Source: Doris montereyensis (taxonomy: Eukaryota > Mollusca > Gastropoda > Nudibranchia > Dorididae). Taken from it: a stretch of 64,000 bases of DNA. Below are positions 1-11,012 of the stretch, piece by piece. A program made the position numbers and the translations under genes. The notes under the pieces were generated by a model that had not been told where the DNA came from, made no database searches, and saw only the letters and a list, made by a program, of their open reading frames with translations. How positions within the stretch are numbered: position 1 is the first letter of the stretch; each line of letters starts with the position of its first letter. The stretch is from contig JAXRKP010001511.1 in assembly GCA_037039925.1 (NCBI GenBank), positions 7,501 through 71,500 of the forward strand, given 5' to 3'.

Positions 1-610
1 CAGTCGATTCACCCTTTGTTGAGTCCAGTCACATCACCATATATCAAGTCTAGCCACGTCATCCTTTGTTAAGTCCAGTTTGTATCAAAATATGTTTTTA
101 TAGCCGAACAATTCTCTTCTGTTATGTCACGTTTGCTTTCGGAAATCTATGACAATTATGTGAGTGAGAGCCACCATCTTGACAACCGGTCAAGCTAGTG
201 AAACAGCCTTTAAAACCCCCCCCCACAAGCTCAATTTGATATCGGTACCCCTCTTTGACTTTGACCAATGGTTGTCCCACAGAACAATAAAGTGCACATG
301 GGGGCATGCAAATTATAAGAAAACAATTACATACACACAAAACATTGATAATATAATATATAATATAAGAATATCATGTATAAGTTGCAACGTTTCAGTG
401 GAAAATAAAACTATTTTTTATCATATGCATATATGATATATTATGAACAAAGGTTATGTGTTTAAACACACATTCCGTTCGGAATAAAACAATACATGTC
501 AAGAAATGTGGTTATTAATCAACTAACAATGACAGAAGGCAACGGAAACCACTGTCACTAACCCATCCCAGACATCATTCCTCCCTCACTTCGAAGCGTA
601 AAACACGATT
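1..610. other. no gene recognised
   Basis: I see no convincing coding sequence, RNA gene or element end here. The region is moderately AT-rich with a short C-run near 220. Short open frames on both strands lack recognisable motifs. Confidence 0.5.
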
Positions 611-1419
611 AAGATCGCGACTTGGAACGTGAAAACAATGTCGCAACACGGTAAACTTGAAAACATCAAGCAAGAAGGATTGAGCGAGGTCAGATGGACA
701 GGATAAGGAACAATATTATTTGATGGATACAAAATAATCTACTCAGGCGACGAATATCGGGAAAAGAGGCGTTGGTTTTCAATTTAGACCCATCTACGAC
801 AAGATCTCTGAAAAAGTTTTGAACCATCTCTGATCGTGTAATTTATAGCAAATTAGAAGCTAAACCTTTCGATATTGGAATTGTATAAGTTTATGTATTA
901 ACATATGACCACAGTGATGCAGACATAAAACAATTCTACGAAGAAGTGGATCAAGCCATCAAGCAAATGAAACACCAAGATATTAACATTGCAATGGGCG
1001 ACTTCAATGCCAAAGTGGACAATGAGAGTTCAAGACACAATTGGACCCTTTGATCTCGGTGAGAAAAATGAACGTAGTGAAAAACTAATAGAATGGTGTC
1101 AATAGCATGGCTTTATGATAGCCAATACATGGTTTAACGACCATGTCAGGAGAAGATGGACATGGAAAAGCCCGGGAGACTGAAAAAGTAACCATATAGA
1201 TTTCATTTTGGTACACAAAAAAGATTTAGCAACTCCGTACAAATCAATGCCAGGAGCAGACTGCGGTAGCTAGCATGTACCTGTTGTATGTTCAATGAAT
1301 GTCAAACTAAAGAAATTGCTAAAAGCCAGAAGCAGCTACATTTCAGACATGCCTGTTGCTTTCAAACGATGCGGTTAAAGAAAGATTTGCCATATCGGTG
1401 AAAGATAAATATATCATAC
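611..1419 (+). pseudogene. decayed endonuclease domain of an RTE-like LINE (family C)
   Basis: Reading all three frames shows an APE-type endonuclease of a non-LTR retrotransposon: KIATWNVKTM near 611, then LSEVRWTG and DGYKIIYSG, then a GDFNAKV-like segment near 1000, then RRWTWKSPGD and HIDFILV before 1220. This enzyme nicks target DNA to prime reverse transcription. Several stops and frame changes make the copy dead. The word order (TWNV, EVRWTG, YKIIYSG) resembles RTE-type elements, but the clade call is tentative. The reading is interrupted by a SINE at 1434-1724, and the RT part resumes at 1739. Confidence 0.75.
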
Positions 1420-1433
1420 TTAACCACAGCAGA

Positions 1434-1724
1434 CTGGCGTCAGTGGCCAAATGGTTTAGCTGCCGGATTGGGGATCATGAGGTCTCGAGTTCGAATCCTA
1501 GCAAAGCCAGGTCCGACGTTGTGTTACTTGGAAGACACTTAACACACATTTTCCCCACTCTACCCAGGTGCAAATGGGTACAAGTACTAGCTTAGGACTA
1601 AACATTTGCGTCAGACTAGCGTCCTGGCCAGGAGGTGATTATTGTCGCTTGTTTCGCTTCACGCTATAGAAACCGGGATAAACTTCGGCTCTATAAGTCT
1701 TAAGGACCTTGAAGGAACTTTACT
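1434..1724 (+). mobile_element. tRNA-derived SINE, copy 1, with 14-bp target-site duplication
   Basis: A 291-bp insertion is flanked by the identical 14-mer TTAACCACAGCAGA at 1420-1433 and 1725-1738. The head has tRNA-like polymerase III boxes: an A-box-like stretch at about 1444-1463 and a B-box-like GTTCGAATCC at 1489-1498. The body contains AGACTAGCGTCCTGGCCAGG and AGAAACCGGGATAAACTTCG, and the 3' end is GGAACTTTACTT. A second, diverged copy lies inverted at about 44341-44620 and shares the body words and 3' end. As a SINE it would depend on a LINE enzyme in trans. The exact duplication dates this insertion after the surrounding LINE. Confidence 0.9.
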
Positions 1725-1738
1725 TTAACCACAGCAGA

Positions 1739-3096
1739 AGAAAAAATGAGCGAAAATGAATGAGTCTATAACAGAATCCATACAAGTGACTCTTCAGCGA
1801 TTTCACCCAAACATCATAAAAAGTGGACGGGATTGAGAAGAAAGGCAAAGAACGAAAGTGATAAATACAGATCGTTCGATAGACAGATCGAGAAAAAATG
1901 CAACGAAACCAAATATGCATGGCTCAATAAATAGTGCACAGAAATAGAAAGTATGACAACAACCCAAAACTCAAAAAGACATACACGGCAGGATAAATGA
2001 AGTCCGTGGAAGGAAGAAGTGTACACAAAGTGGCTGTATAAAAGCAAAGGACGGTCAGTTCTGATTGACAGAGACGATGTTTTAGAACGATGGTCTAAAT
2101 ACATTGAGGAGCTTTCTGAAAAACCAAAGATACGAACGAATTTGGATGGTCCACCAATACTCAAAGGCGAAGTTAGAAATGCTGTAGGCAAAATGAAAAG
2201 AGGAAAAGCAGTCGGGCCTGACAATATCGTAATCGAAATTTTTAATGCGTTGGGTGAATAGGGGCTGGACACAATGGCCGATTTTTTAAATACTATTTAT
2301 GACCCTGGCCTGGCAAAATACCAAATGATATGAGCAAATCGATTTATATTACGTTGCCTAAAAAAGCCAGGTGCTACCTAATGCGATCTCCATAGATAAC
2401 AGTTAGTCTTAAGAGTAAATATGAGCCACATGACTAAAATATTCCTCGAATCCTCATGCAGAGAATGAAAGGCAAGATCAGGCCACAGATCAGAATCTCT
2501 GACACCCAGCTTGGATTTCTAGAGTACAAAGGTACGAGAAACGCCATTTTCACAGTTGGTACAATCAGTGACTGCTATATTGAAACCCAGAAAGATGTCT
2601 ATCTTTGCTTTATCGACTACGCAAAGGCCTTTTACCGAGTAAAACACGAAGATCTGTTTGAAATTTTAAACAAACTCGACTTGGATGGAAAAAACCTGCG
2701 ATTGATCGGAAATTTATATTGGGAACAAACAGCGACCATTCCAATCGCCAAGGGTGCGTTCTTTCACCAGACCGTTTCAATCTATATAGTAAAATGATTC
2801 TGAGAAACATCGAGAATCATGACCGCGTTATAACGGGATGGCCCAACATAAACAATATATTATATACGTTACATTGATGATACTGATTTGATGGCCGAAT
2901 CTAAAAGAACCTACAAGCCATGTTAAACTTTGAGTCTAGTGCCAGTAAAGAGAAAGGACTAGATCTGAACATCAAGAAAACAGAGAGTATGGTAATAACA
3001 AAAAAGGAACAAACACCAAAATATGAACTGACACACAAAGGTAAATCTATTAAACAGGTCAAGAACTTCAAATACTTGAGATACACTATTACAACA
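1739..3096 (+). pseudogene. decayed reverse transcriptase of the family C RTE-like LINE
   Basis: This continues the element begun at 611. Recognisable pieces are a linker with VLERWSKYIEELSE (about 2070-2115), the RT entry motif KMKRGKAVGPDNI (about 2190), QLGFLEYKGTRNAIF (about 2507), the motif A region FIDYAKAFYRVKHEDLF (about 2610; the consensus D after AF is Y here), and a C-terminal KGLDLNIKKTESMV with VKNFKYL (about 2955-3080). Multiple stops and missing motif B/C sequence show it is dead. The match ends abruptly near 3096. Confidence 0.75.
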
Positions 3097-3744
3097 CTTC
3101 TGCCCGGATTTAACCAGTGGGTTTTGTTGATCTCAAGTATGTGCTGCTTATTCCTCTACATTTCCTTGATTACCTGTGCAGTTTCCCCCGCTTCATACAT
3201 GGTGCGTATTTTCATGATGCAATGCTGAGAGGTTTTTTGATGGAGGAAGAGTCTGGTCAGAGGGGTCCTTTCAGCTTTGTGCACTCTTCATCATTCGATC
3301 TATAAAAAGGAGCTCCTTCATCTCCCAAAGGGTTTGAAGTATGTTGTCCTTTCCTGCTTCCTTAACCGATACGGTATTTACAAGAAAAGGTGGTTAATTG
3401 TACGCCCAATACCCAACCTGGAGGGCCACGTGACTTTTCATGAGTCTCAACCTCAAATAGCCATTTAATTGTCTTTGACAACACGCAAGGACACGTTGGA
3501 GAATTCTTTGCAACACCCCTACCCACAGAGTGTCTGCTTTTTTTAATACTTGCTAATTGTGGGCACTCTTTCCACTGAAAAAGTGGAGTCACTAGTGCAC
3601 ATGTAACAGTAATAACATAGATCTAGAGGAGGATTCCATTGTCGGGTATCCTATTTAAATTTCGCTAGTGTAGTGAGTATAATTAAAAAAAAGTAAACAA
3701 AGCACATATCACACCATCTTTATATATCATGAAATACAATGCCG
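3097..3744. other. unassigned; possible inverted 5' fragment of a family B-like LINE
   Basis: No coding motif was found. About 3320-3435 resembles, in the same orientation on the plus strand, the 5' untranslated end of the minus-strand family B LINE near 17280-17365 (shared CGCCCAA...CCCAACCT...GGAGGGCCA words). It may be a short fragment of a related element. The rest is unexplained. Confidence 0.3.
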
Positions 3745-4065
3745 GAAAGGTGAAGACCTGTACGGGGATTAGGCAACCCGACCTCCACGAGTCTCCTGTT
3801 ACCTTGCAGGCTGGTCTTGGTTGACCAAAGGTTACGGGAGTTGACCATGACAGAAAACAACCTGCTGCCTTGCGGGCCGGTCTTGCGCAACCAAAGACTA
3901 AGGCAGTCAACCCTGACAGAAAATAACAAGGCCCGGTAAGGGGGCCTCAATGTAGCAGCACCACCATCTATCTAGGGTACAGTGAGCTAATCCCTTATTT
4001 ATCCCAAACCGAACTAATTCAAAGTATCGAACTTTCCAGGACGACTCGGGAAAAAACACGGATTG

Positions 4066-7000
4066 TGATTTTGGAACATGGAATATGAGGGCAATGAATG
4101 GAAAAAAGAGTTAGAATTAGCTGACGAAACGGAAACATTAAAAGTAGACACTGTGGCCATTACAGAAACAAAGAAAAAAGGACAAGGAATAGAAAATGTA
4201 GGACACAATCATACCTTTTTTTCCGGAGTAGATGTCAAAGATAGAGCTAGAGCTGGAGTAGGCCTCCTAATACATAAAAGGCATGAACAGCTACTAGAAA
4301 GTTGGAAATGTATAAGTCTATGGCTATTAGAGGTAAATATTAATCCGAAACAAAGAGAAATTAAATTCTTAATACTTATGGACCAATGAAGATGCCACCA
4401 AAGAAGAAAAAGATGTCTTCGAAAACGATTTACAAATAGCTGCAGACAATCTTAAACCCAAACAGGAACTAATGGTTTTAGGAGATTGAAATGCTATAGT
4501 AAGCAACAATGTAGAAACATCAGGAGTAATAGGCAAAGAAGTAGAGACAACAACTTCTCCAAATGGAGAAAGACTAATATGAAAATAGCTAACACATTTT
4601 TTTCCTCATAAAGATATCCATAAATATACAAGACAAAATGAAGTCAGATGTGCAAAGTCAATCATAGACTACACAGTTAAAGACAAGCAGTGAGGCAAAG
4701 GGCATGTCGGAAGTTAATGTAATGACACAAGATAATATGAAAGCCCCATAGGAACAAAGACGAGACAAACACAAGGAATAGACAGAAAAAATCAGGCCAC
4801 CAAACTCTAACTACGCTCAGCTCGATTGGTAGCACGCTTTCTTTTCATGGCGAGGCGATGGGTGCCGACGCAGAGGTCGCGGGTTCGATCCGCATGGTGG
4901 CCTGGATTTTTTTCTGTCTATTCCTTGTGTTTGTCTCGTCTTTGTTCCTATGGGGCTTTCATATTATCTTGTGTCATTACATTACATAATAGTTAGCAGT
5001 TCCCTTTTTTCCAGTACAATGGATGCAAGAACAGTAAACAGAGCTGAAATATTGAGTGATCATCACCTAGTGATAGCCAAAATGAGATTACTAACTAAAG
5101 AAAACAAACAGAAAAGGAGAGTGAAGACAGCTACTTAACTCAAAATAGAAGAACTAAATAAAACAATAGCAAAACAGATATACTAATCTAGAATAAAAAG
5201 ATACAGATGGATTTGAATGATAGCACAATAGACGAAAAATGGCAAATGTATAAAGAAACACTCATCACTTGTACTGAAGAGGTCTGTGGTAGGACACAAA
5301 TTAAAAGAACAGCATGGTGGAATAAGATTGTCGAGACTAAGATCAAAGAAAAGAAGGATGCCTGGAAGAAATACTTGAAAACAAAGATGCCAGAAGATAG
5401 GAAAAATTACGTGAGTGAAAGAACTATCGCCAAAGAGGAAGTGACGAAAGCAAAACAGGAATAGTGGAAAGAGTTTGGACAAATTCTTCAAGGAAGCTAT
5501 CAAGGAAATCAAAGCTACTCTGGGAGCAATGAAGAGCATGAGAAAGGCGAAAGCATGCCCAATACGACAAATCAAGAACGACAAAGGAGAAATAATGAAA
5601 GAAGACAGTGAAATCATGGAAATGTGAAGAAAGTATTTTCATCAATTACAAAATCCCTCCAGAACATATGAAACAATGAGTAAAGATCATTTAGTAAGAA
5701 TAACAAGTAATCCAGAGGAGACAGCTGAAGATGTAGATATTATCTCAATGGAAGAACTCCAAATAGCTATAAGAAAAGCGAAATTAGGAAAGGTCCCAGG
5801 AGCAGATCAAGTTTATCCAGAAATGATTAAAAACCAAGGGAGAGAGGCAGACAAACTACTACATGCAATATGTCAGCAAGCATGGGAGTCAAAACAGATG
5901 CCAGACGACTGGAATGAGGGAATAGTAGCAAGGATCAACTATGGAATTCTCGATCTATTGAGAGATGTCACTACTTAGCGTACCGGGAAAAGTGTATGCC
6001 ACGATACTGGAAATGATACTAAGGAAAAGAGTAGAGGATCAGATTGAAGAACATCAGAGTGGATTTAGACCAGGAAGAAATGTACAAGACCACATATTTA
6101 CAATAAGACAAATAATAGAAAAATTCCTTGAGAGAAACATTGACTTGCACCTGTGCTTATAGACAGAAGAGGCATTTGACACTGTGATGAGGGACAAACT
6201 ATGACATTCCTTAAAAGAACACAATGTACAGCAAAATTTAATAGAAGCCATAAAACGTTTTTACAAGAAACCAACATGTGAAGTGAGAGTAGCTGGAAAT
6301 GTATCTGAAGAATTTGATGTAGATATAGAAGTAAGACAAGGTTGTATCCTAAGTCCTTTTTTGTTTATCACATGTATGGATTCAGTCGCAAAGACATCTT
6401 CAAAAATGAAGAAATTGAATGAAGGTATGTCGAAGATCAAACCGGTAAATGTATCAATGCTTTCATTTGCTGATGATTTAGTTCAGTTTTGAAAATCAGA
6501 AAGTGATCTTATGTCGAATATCAAAATGATGAATAATAAATCAAATAAAAGAGGAATGAGAGTAAGTGCAAAAAAACCCCAAAACAATGCTAGTAACTAG
6601 GGAAGCTAAAACACAAAATGTTTAATTGGCTAGGGACAATGTAGAACTAGTATAAAGCTACAATTACCTAGGAGTAATGATTAACTCAGAGGGAAAACTA
6701 AGAGAAAAAATCAGCCAGAGAATCCAAAAGGCAAGTGCAGTATATAACCATCTAGGAAAGGCACTTGTTGGTAACCAAGAATTGTCAACAAAAACCAAAA
6801 TGGCAGTATACAAAACAGTTTCTTGTCCTATTCGCTTCTATGGCAGCAAAAACTGGACCCTAAACAGTAGAGAATACAGCAGAGTACGAGCAGCTGAAAT
6901 TAAATATCTAAGAAGAGTAGTAGGGAAAACTAAAGAGAAACTCAGAAACACAACAATAAGAGATCAAACTAAAGCAGATGGCATTCAAACTAAGATAGAA

Positions 7001-7132
7001 ATAAATCAACTGAGATGGTTTAGGCATGTAAACAGATTGAATGACACTAGAATAACTAAATCAGTATATAGTGCTAAAACCGAAGGTAAAAAAACAAAGG
7101 CAGACCTCAGAGAAAGTCTGAAGAAGATATAA
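4066..7132 (+). pseudogene. endonuclease-reverse transcriptase ORF of family A copy 1, broken
   Basis: Endonuclease motifs in order are DFGTWNMRAMNG, VAITETKKKGQG (catalytic Glu), GVGLLIHKRHEQ, a GPNEDATKEEKD segment, a GD-N motif broken by a stop near 4488, and SDHHLVIAKMRL near 5060. RT motifs follow: GKVPGADQVYPEMI, HQSGFRPGRNVQDHIF (about 6055), a damaged motif A near 6165, VRQGCILSPFLF (about 6330), SFADDLVQF (about 6465, catalytic Asp pair) and a C-terminal SREYSRVRAAEIKYLRRVVG with LRWFRHVNRLND. It has many stops and frameshifts and an inserted element in the endonuclease. Copies 2 and 3 help fill the gaps. Confidence 0.85.
4674..4982 (+). mobile_element. tRNA-like sequence on a near-perfect long inverted repeat (hairpin element)
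   Basis: Comparison with the same site in family A copy 2 (near 14085) shows an insertion flanked by TACA at 4670-4673 and 4983-4986. Inside it, 4715-4802 and 4895-4984 are reverse complements over about 88 bp with only about two single-base indels. The 92-bp loop (4803-4894) contains a D-arm/A-box-like CGCTCAGCTCGATTGGTAGC and a B-box/T-arm-like GCGGGTTCGATCCGC. The innermost arm bases GGCCACCA and TGGTGGCC sit where a tRNA acceptor stem would. About 41 bp at 4674-4714 lie outside the left arm. I know no named family with this structure; it could be a foldback or MITE-like element or an inverted SINE dimer. Confidence 0.85.
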
Positions 7133-7496
7133 AAGAGACATTAGGGTAGAGAAATTTACCTTTTTTGGAAGGAAAGAGAAAATAACAGGACAGGGCATCC
7201 TGGAGAAAGATCCTTTCGGGCATCTGAACCCCTACACCGGAAGGTAGAAATGGGAACTGATAAAGAAAGAAAGAAAGAAATCGAATGTCCATCGAAATGA
7301 AACCTTTTAGGGACACAATAATTCATCTAGTGAGTCAAGGTTAAAAACTCCAAATAGCAGCCATCTTCTTTCTTCATCACTGTTTTCAGTGTCCATAACC
7401 TAAAATTAAGGATTTGAGCATGACACCAACGACCTCTATGTTACTGCCTATCAACACATCAGTTAGGATGCGATGCCCTTAACCAGTATGTATTAC

Positions 7497-7690
7497 AACA
7501 AGAGCAATAATACTGCAGCAGCAGCAACAGGAGGAGTAAGAGTAGGAGTAGTAGGAGTAGCAGCAGCAGCAGCAGAAATAGCAGCAGCAATAGCAATAGC
7601 AGCAGCAGCAGTAGCAGTAGAAGTAGTGGTAGTAGTAGTGGCAGTGGCAGTAGCAGTAGCAGTAGCAGTAGCAGTAGCAGTAGCAGTAGC

Positions 7691-7740
<50 letters not shown>
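7497..7740 (+). repeat. compound (AGC)n/(AGT)n microsatellite
   Basis: Trinucleotide runs grade from GCAGCAGCA through AGTAGC mixtures to pure AGT. They create long artefactual open frames (poly-Leu, poly-Ala/Val, poly-Thr) on both strands that should not be annotated as genes. Confidence 0.95.
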
Positions 7741-7741
7741 A

Positions 7742-8401
7742 GTCAACTCCAGTTTGGCGCAATTACCGCATAACCGCAACTTTTCCCAAGAAACAGAATG
7801 AAGTCTATATAAAAGTCAATGGTTAATCACAACTCACTTCAGGTAATCCCAACCCTATGCCTCAGACCTTCAGTCTGCTTTTTTCTTCCACACTTTGCTA
7901 AAGGATGCTCGCATGTCTACGTTGTTATTAACAACCGGAACGATACAATGAACGTACACTGATTGTGGGTCTAGCAGACAATTAAAAGAGCAACTGGCCT
8001 TGCATAGCTGGGCAGCGTAGTTTTGTATAGTACAATAAGTAACACATGACTGTCCCGATCCCGTAAGCCCAGTGACCTTTCATATCATGCGCTGAACACG
8101 TTGTAGCTTACTACACAGCTAGCTCAACGTAAACAATAAACTGAATCCCTGTGGTAAGCTTTGCTGGCTGTGTAGTATACAAGTTTGATACAGATGAGAA
8201 TGTTCAGGACCGTCCCAAGCCCGTGAAACTTAGAAGGAAAAGTTATCTATGCAACAACAAAAATTGCAACAGGCATATCTAGTCATCAAGTGCTGAAATG
8301 ACCCTCGATACTGGACCAATAGCGGAATTTCGGTTAATTGCAACTTCGGATAATCGCAACAATTTTCCCACTCCCATCGTGTTGCAATTAACCGGAGTCG
8401 A

Positions 8402-8402
<1 letters not shown>
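7742..8402. mobile_element. possible MITE inside an AGT microsatellite
   Basis: An inverted pair of about 13 bp, GTCAACTCCAGTT at 7742 and AACCGGAGTCGAC at 8390-8402, lies directly between AGT-repeat tracts on both sides. Subterminal words also match: GCAATTACCGCATAACCGCAA on the left, and CGGTTAATTGCAAC with GTTGCAATTAACCG near 8333-8394. A short inverted pair ACTACACAGC lies near 8112 and 8170. There is no transposase. Pogo-like termini are possible but not certain. Confidence 0.45.
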
Positions 8403-8846
<444 letters not shown>

Positions 8847-9222
8847 TAAGTAAGCCTGACAACCCACTTCACATCCGCCTTGGTTCCATTAGTCCAGAAT
8901 TAGATAGAGAGTGAGAGAAAATGAGTGAATTGCACGTGGAAAATAAACAAGACACGCAGGGCACAGATGTTTTTGTGTGTGTATTTGACGGCAAAATATT
9001 TGACTAGATTCCGGCTCCATCTCTTCACGATGCATGGTGTTGGTGTAACAAATAGTTATCAATTTTTTATGTCCAGAAATGTTTCAAAAGTCTGCCCGAA
9101 TTGTGTTTTGTTGTGAGTGAACAACGTTCGTACCAGTCAGAAGAAACAGCCCGACATGTCTCAAAAGTTAACAAACTGAGGCAAAGGGTTGGGATTACCT
9201 GAAGTGAGTTGTGAGTAGTGTA
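8847..9222. other. no feature recognised
   Basis: Unique-looking sequence between the AGT array and the first pogo-like terminal repeat. No coding motif was seen on either strand. Confidence 0.5.
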
Positions 9223-9299
9223 CACGAAAACCTCGTTATACCGCCAACAGTGGTACCAGTGGTAACTTGGTGTTATAAAAGGAATGGCATTGTAACGAA

Positions 9300-10015
9300 A
9301 ACACACTTTATCAGTATTAAAATAAAGGAAATAATCAATATTTGACTATCAAGTAGTTAAAGAAAAGATTACTGCCAAGAAAACATAGGCCTACTGCATA
9401 TGAAAAGGCTATTGCAGTATTATATAGTAATAGTGGGATTGCCCGGTTTCTTATGCAGTCCACACAAAAACAAAAAATAATAAGTCAAAACAAGAAAGAA
9501 AGAAAAAAGATCAGCAGAAACACCCCTAACCAAAGACAAATTAGCCTAGATAATGAAACTGCTGTGAAGCATACTTCTCACCACGCAATTGGATCCATTC
9601 ATACTCATAGCCATGCCTACCCAGTCAAGCATACGCTACTCTTCGTGTGGCTGACCTAGGTCTAAGCAGTGGACGGCAAACCATGTCTCCAAACCATCGG
9701 TACTCCCATTCTCATAAAGAAGAAGCATTGTGTGTAAGTGTAAGTGTAAGAGCACTAAGGTTTAAATGGCAGTGACGCTTGTGTGTGTCTAGTGTGTATT
9801 TGACTCAAAGCCAAACAATACTAGGGCAAATTGCTAAAACTCTCCCAATGAGTTAGATTTTAACCTAAAACCACACTAAATACCAACCCCTAACAATCAT
9901 AATCCTAGATAAAACTAAAATATCGATCTCAACACAGCCGAATAATCTAAAATGCTTAGTCATAAACTTTCAACGTTTGTACCGGTATAGAAAAATTACT
10001 GGTTTATGCGAATTA
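9300..10015. other. no gene recognised; probable interior of the pogo-like element
   Basis: AT-rich sequence with short open frames lacking known motifs. A GTGTAAGTGTAAGTGTAAG run lies near 9730. It lies between the left terminal repeat and the first endonuclease residues of the CR1/L2-like LINE. Confidence 0.45.
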
Positions 10016-10017
10016 AA

Positions 10018-11012
10018 TGAATGCAGCCAGTTGTAATAATTGGAAAAGAAACATGGCTCAACCCAGAAATAAAAACACTAAAACTTTTACTTGATACACA
10101 TGAAGTACTGTATACAAAAGAGACAAAATCAGGATAAAAAGGAGGTGGGGTTCTTGAAGCTATTAAGAAAGACTTAACAAGTGAAATAATCCACACAGGA
10201 AATGTAACTGAAAATATTTTTTGCAAAATTAATATCAAGGGAAAAAATACTAATTGCTAGCTCAGTTTACAGACCACCAAACACAGATAGAGATACCAGC
10301 ATGGGAGTTTTGTAAAGAAATTATCATTTATATCAAAAGAACATTACTTTGGATAGTAGAAGATTTTAAAATTACCCGATATAAAGTGGGGTTCAGAAAG
10401 CTTAAAACAACACCATAAACAAAGTGCCATCAGTCTTAAATATCTTGATACTATGCATTAACTACGATGGAGCCAAATGGTCCACTCGGCTACCAGAGGA
10501 GAAAAAAATGTTAGAACTATTCTTTACAAATAACCCAGGACTAATCAAGCCAATCAACATCATGCCTGGTATAGGAGACCATGAAACAGCTATTATAACA
10601 TCCAATCTTAATCTAGAAAGAAAGAAGAAATTTGATCAACATAAGATAAAAAACGAAGTCCTTGCTTTCTAAAAACGATTTGTCACAAAATATGACCTTG
10701 ACTGTAATTGTAATGTAAATGAAATGTGGATAAAGAAACACTGCTGGTCACTATGAACCAAACTGTACCAACAAAATATACTGCAAGCTATTTTCAAACA
10801 ACCTTGGTTCACAACTGAAAATAAATGTCTAGCTCATAGAAAGAAAGAATGGTTCATCAAAATGAGAAATTGTAACTCAGACAGAGTAACAAGAAAATAT
10901 AGAGAAATGAAAAGGAAGGCTCAACAATTATACATAACAGCGCATGCAGATTGTATAAAGAGTATATTAATAGATGAAGATGGAAATCATTAAAAAAAAA
11001 CTATGGACATAC
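10018..11012 (+). pseudogene. CR1/L2-like LINE, endonuclease part (segment 1 of 3)
   Basis: It starts inside the endonuclease (IGKETWLNPEIKTLKLLLD, then a damaged KGGGVLEAIKKDL), followed by a weak YRPPN-like segment and PGIGDHETAIITS (about 10568, matching the conserved GDHxxI block). The linker between endonuclease and RT follows, ending in KKLWTY at the insertion of the minus-strand family B LINE. Stops and shifts abound. The element is 5' truncated near 10018 and continues at 17390. Confidence 0.7.

Larger units (their letters stand above)
3745..7283 (+). mobile_element. full-length family A LINE (RTE-like), copy 1
   Basis: The element starts near CCGGAAAGGTGAAGACCTG and has a 5' UTR with two imperfect repeats of roughly 60 bp (CTGCTGCCTTGC... 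CCAAAG... GACAGAAAA). It then carries one endonuclease-RT reading frame and ends after GGTAGAAATGGGAACTG in a GAAA-repeat tail. Without the 309-bp insertion at 4674-4982 it is about 3.23 kb, almost the same as copy 2 (3.26 kb), so this is a compact single-ORF LINE. Size, one ORF and a microsatellite-like tail favour the RTE group. A diverged flanking duplication is possible (GAAATACAATG before, GAAATCGAATG after). Confidence 0.85.

Noticed and set aside
4803..4894. A functional tRNA gene
   Set aside because: A and B boxes are recognisable, but the D-stem, anticodon arm and normal acceptor do not form a standard cloverleaf. It fits better as a tRNA-derived part of the hairpin element.
7459..7826. 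Long open frames of poly-Leu, poly-Ala/Val and poly-Thr
   Set aside because: They are translations of an AGC/AGT microsatellite and have no flanking coding signal.
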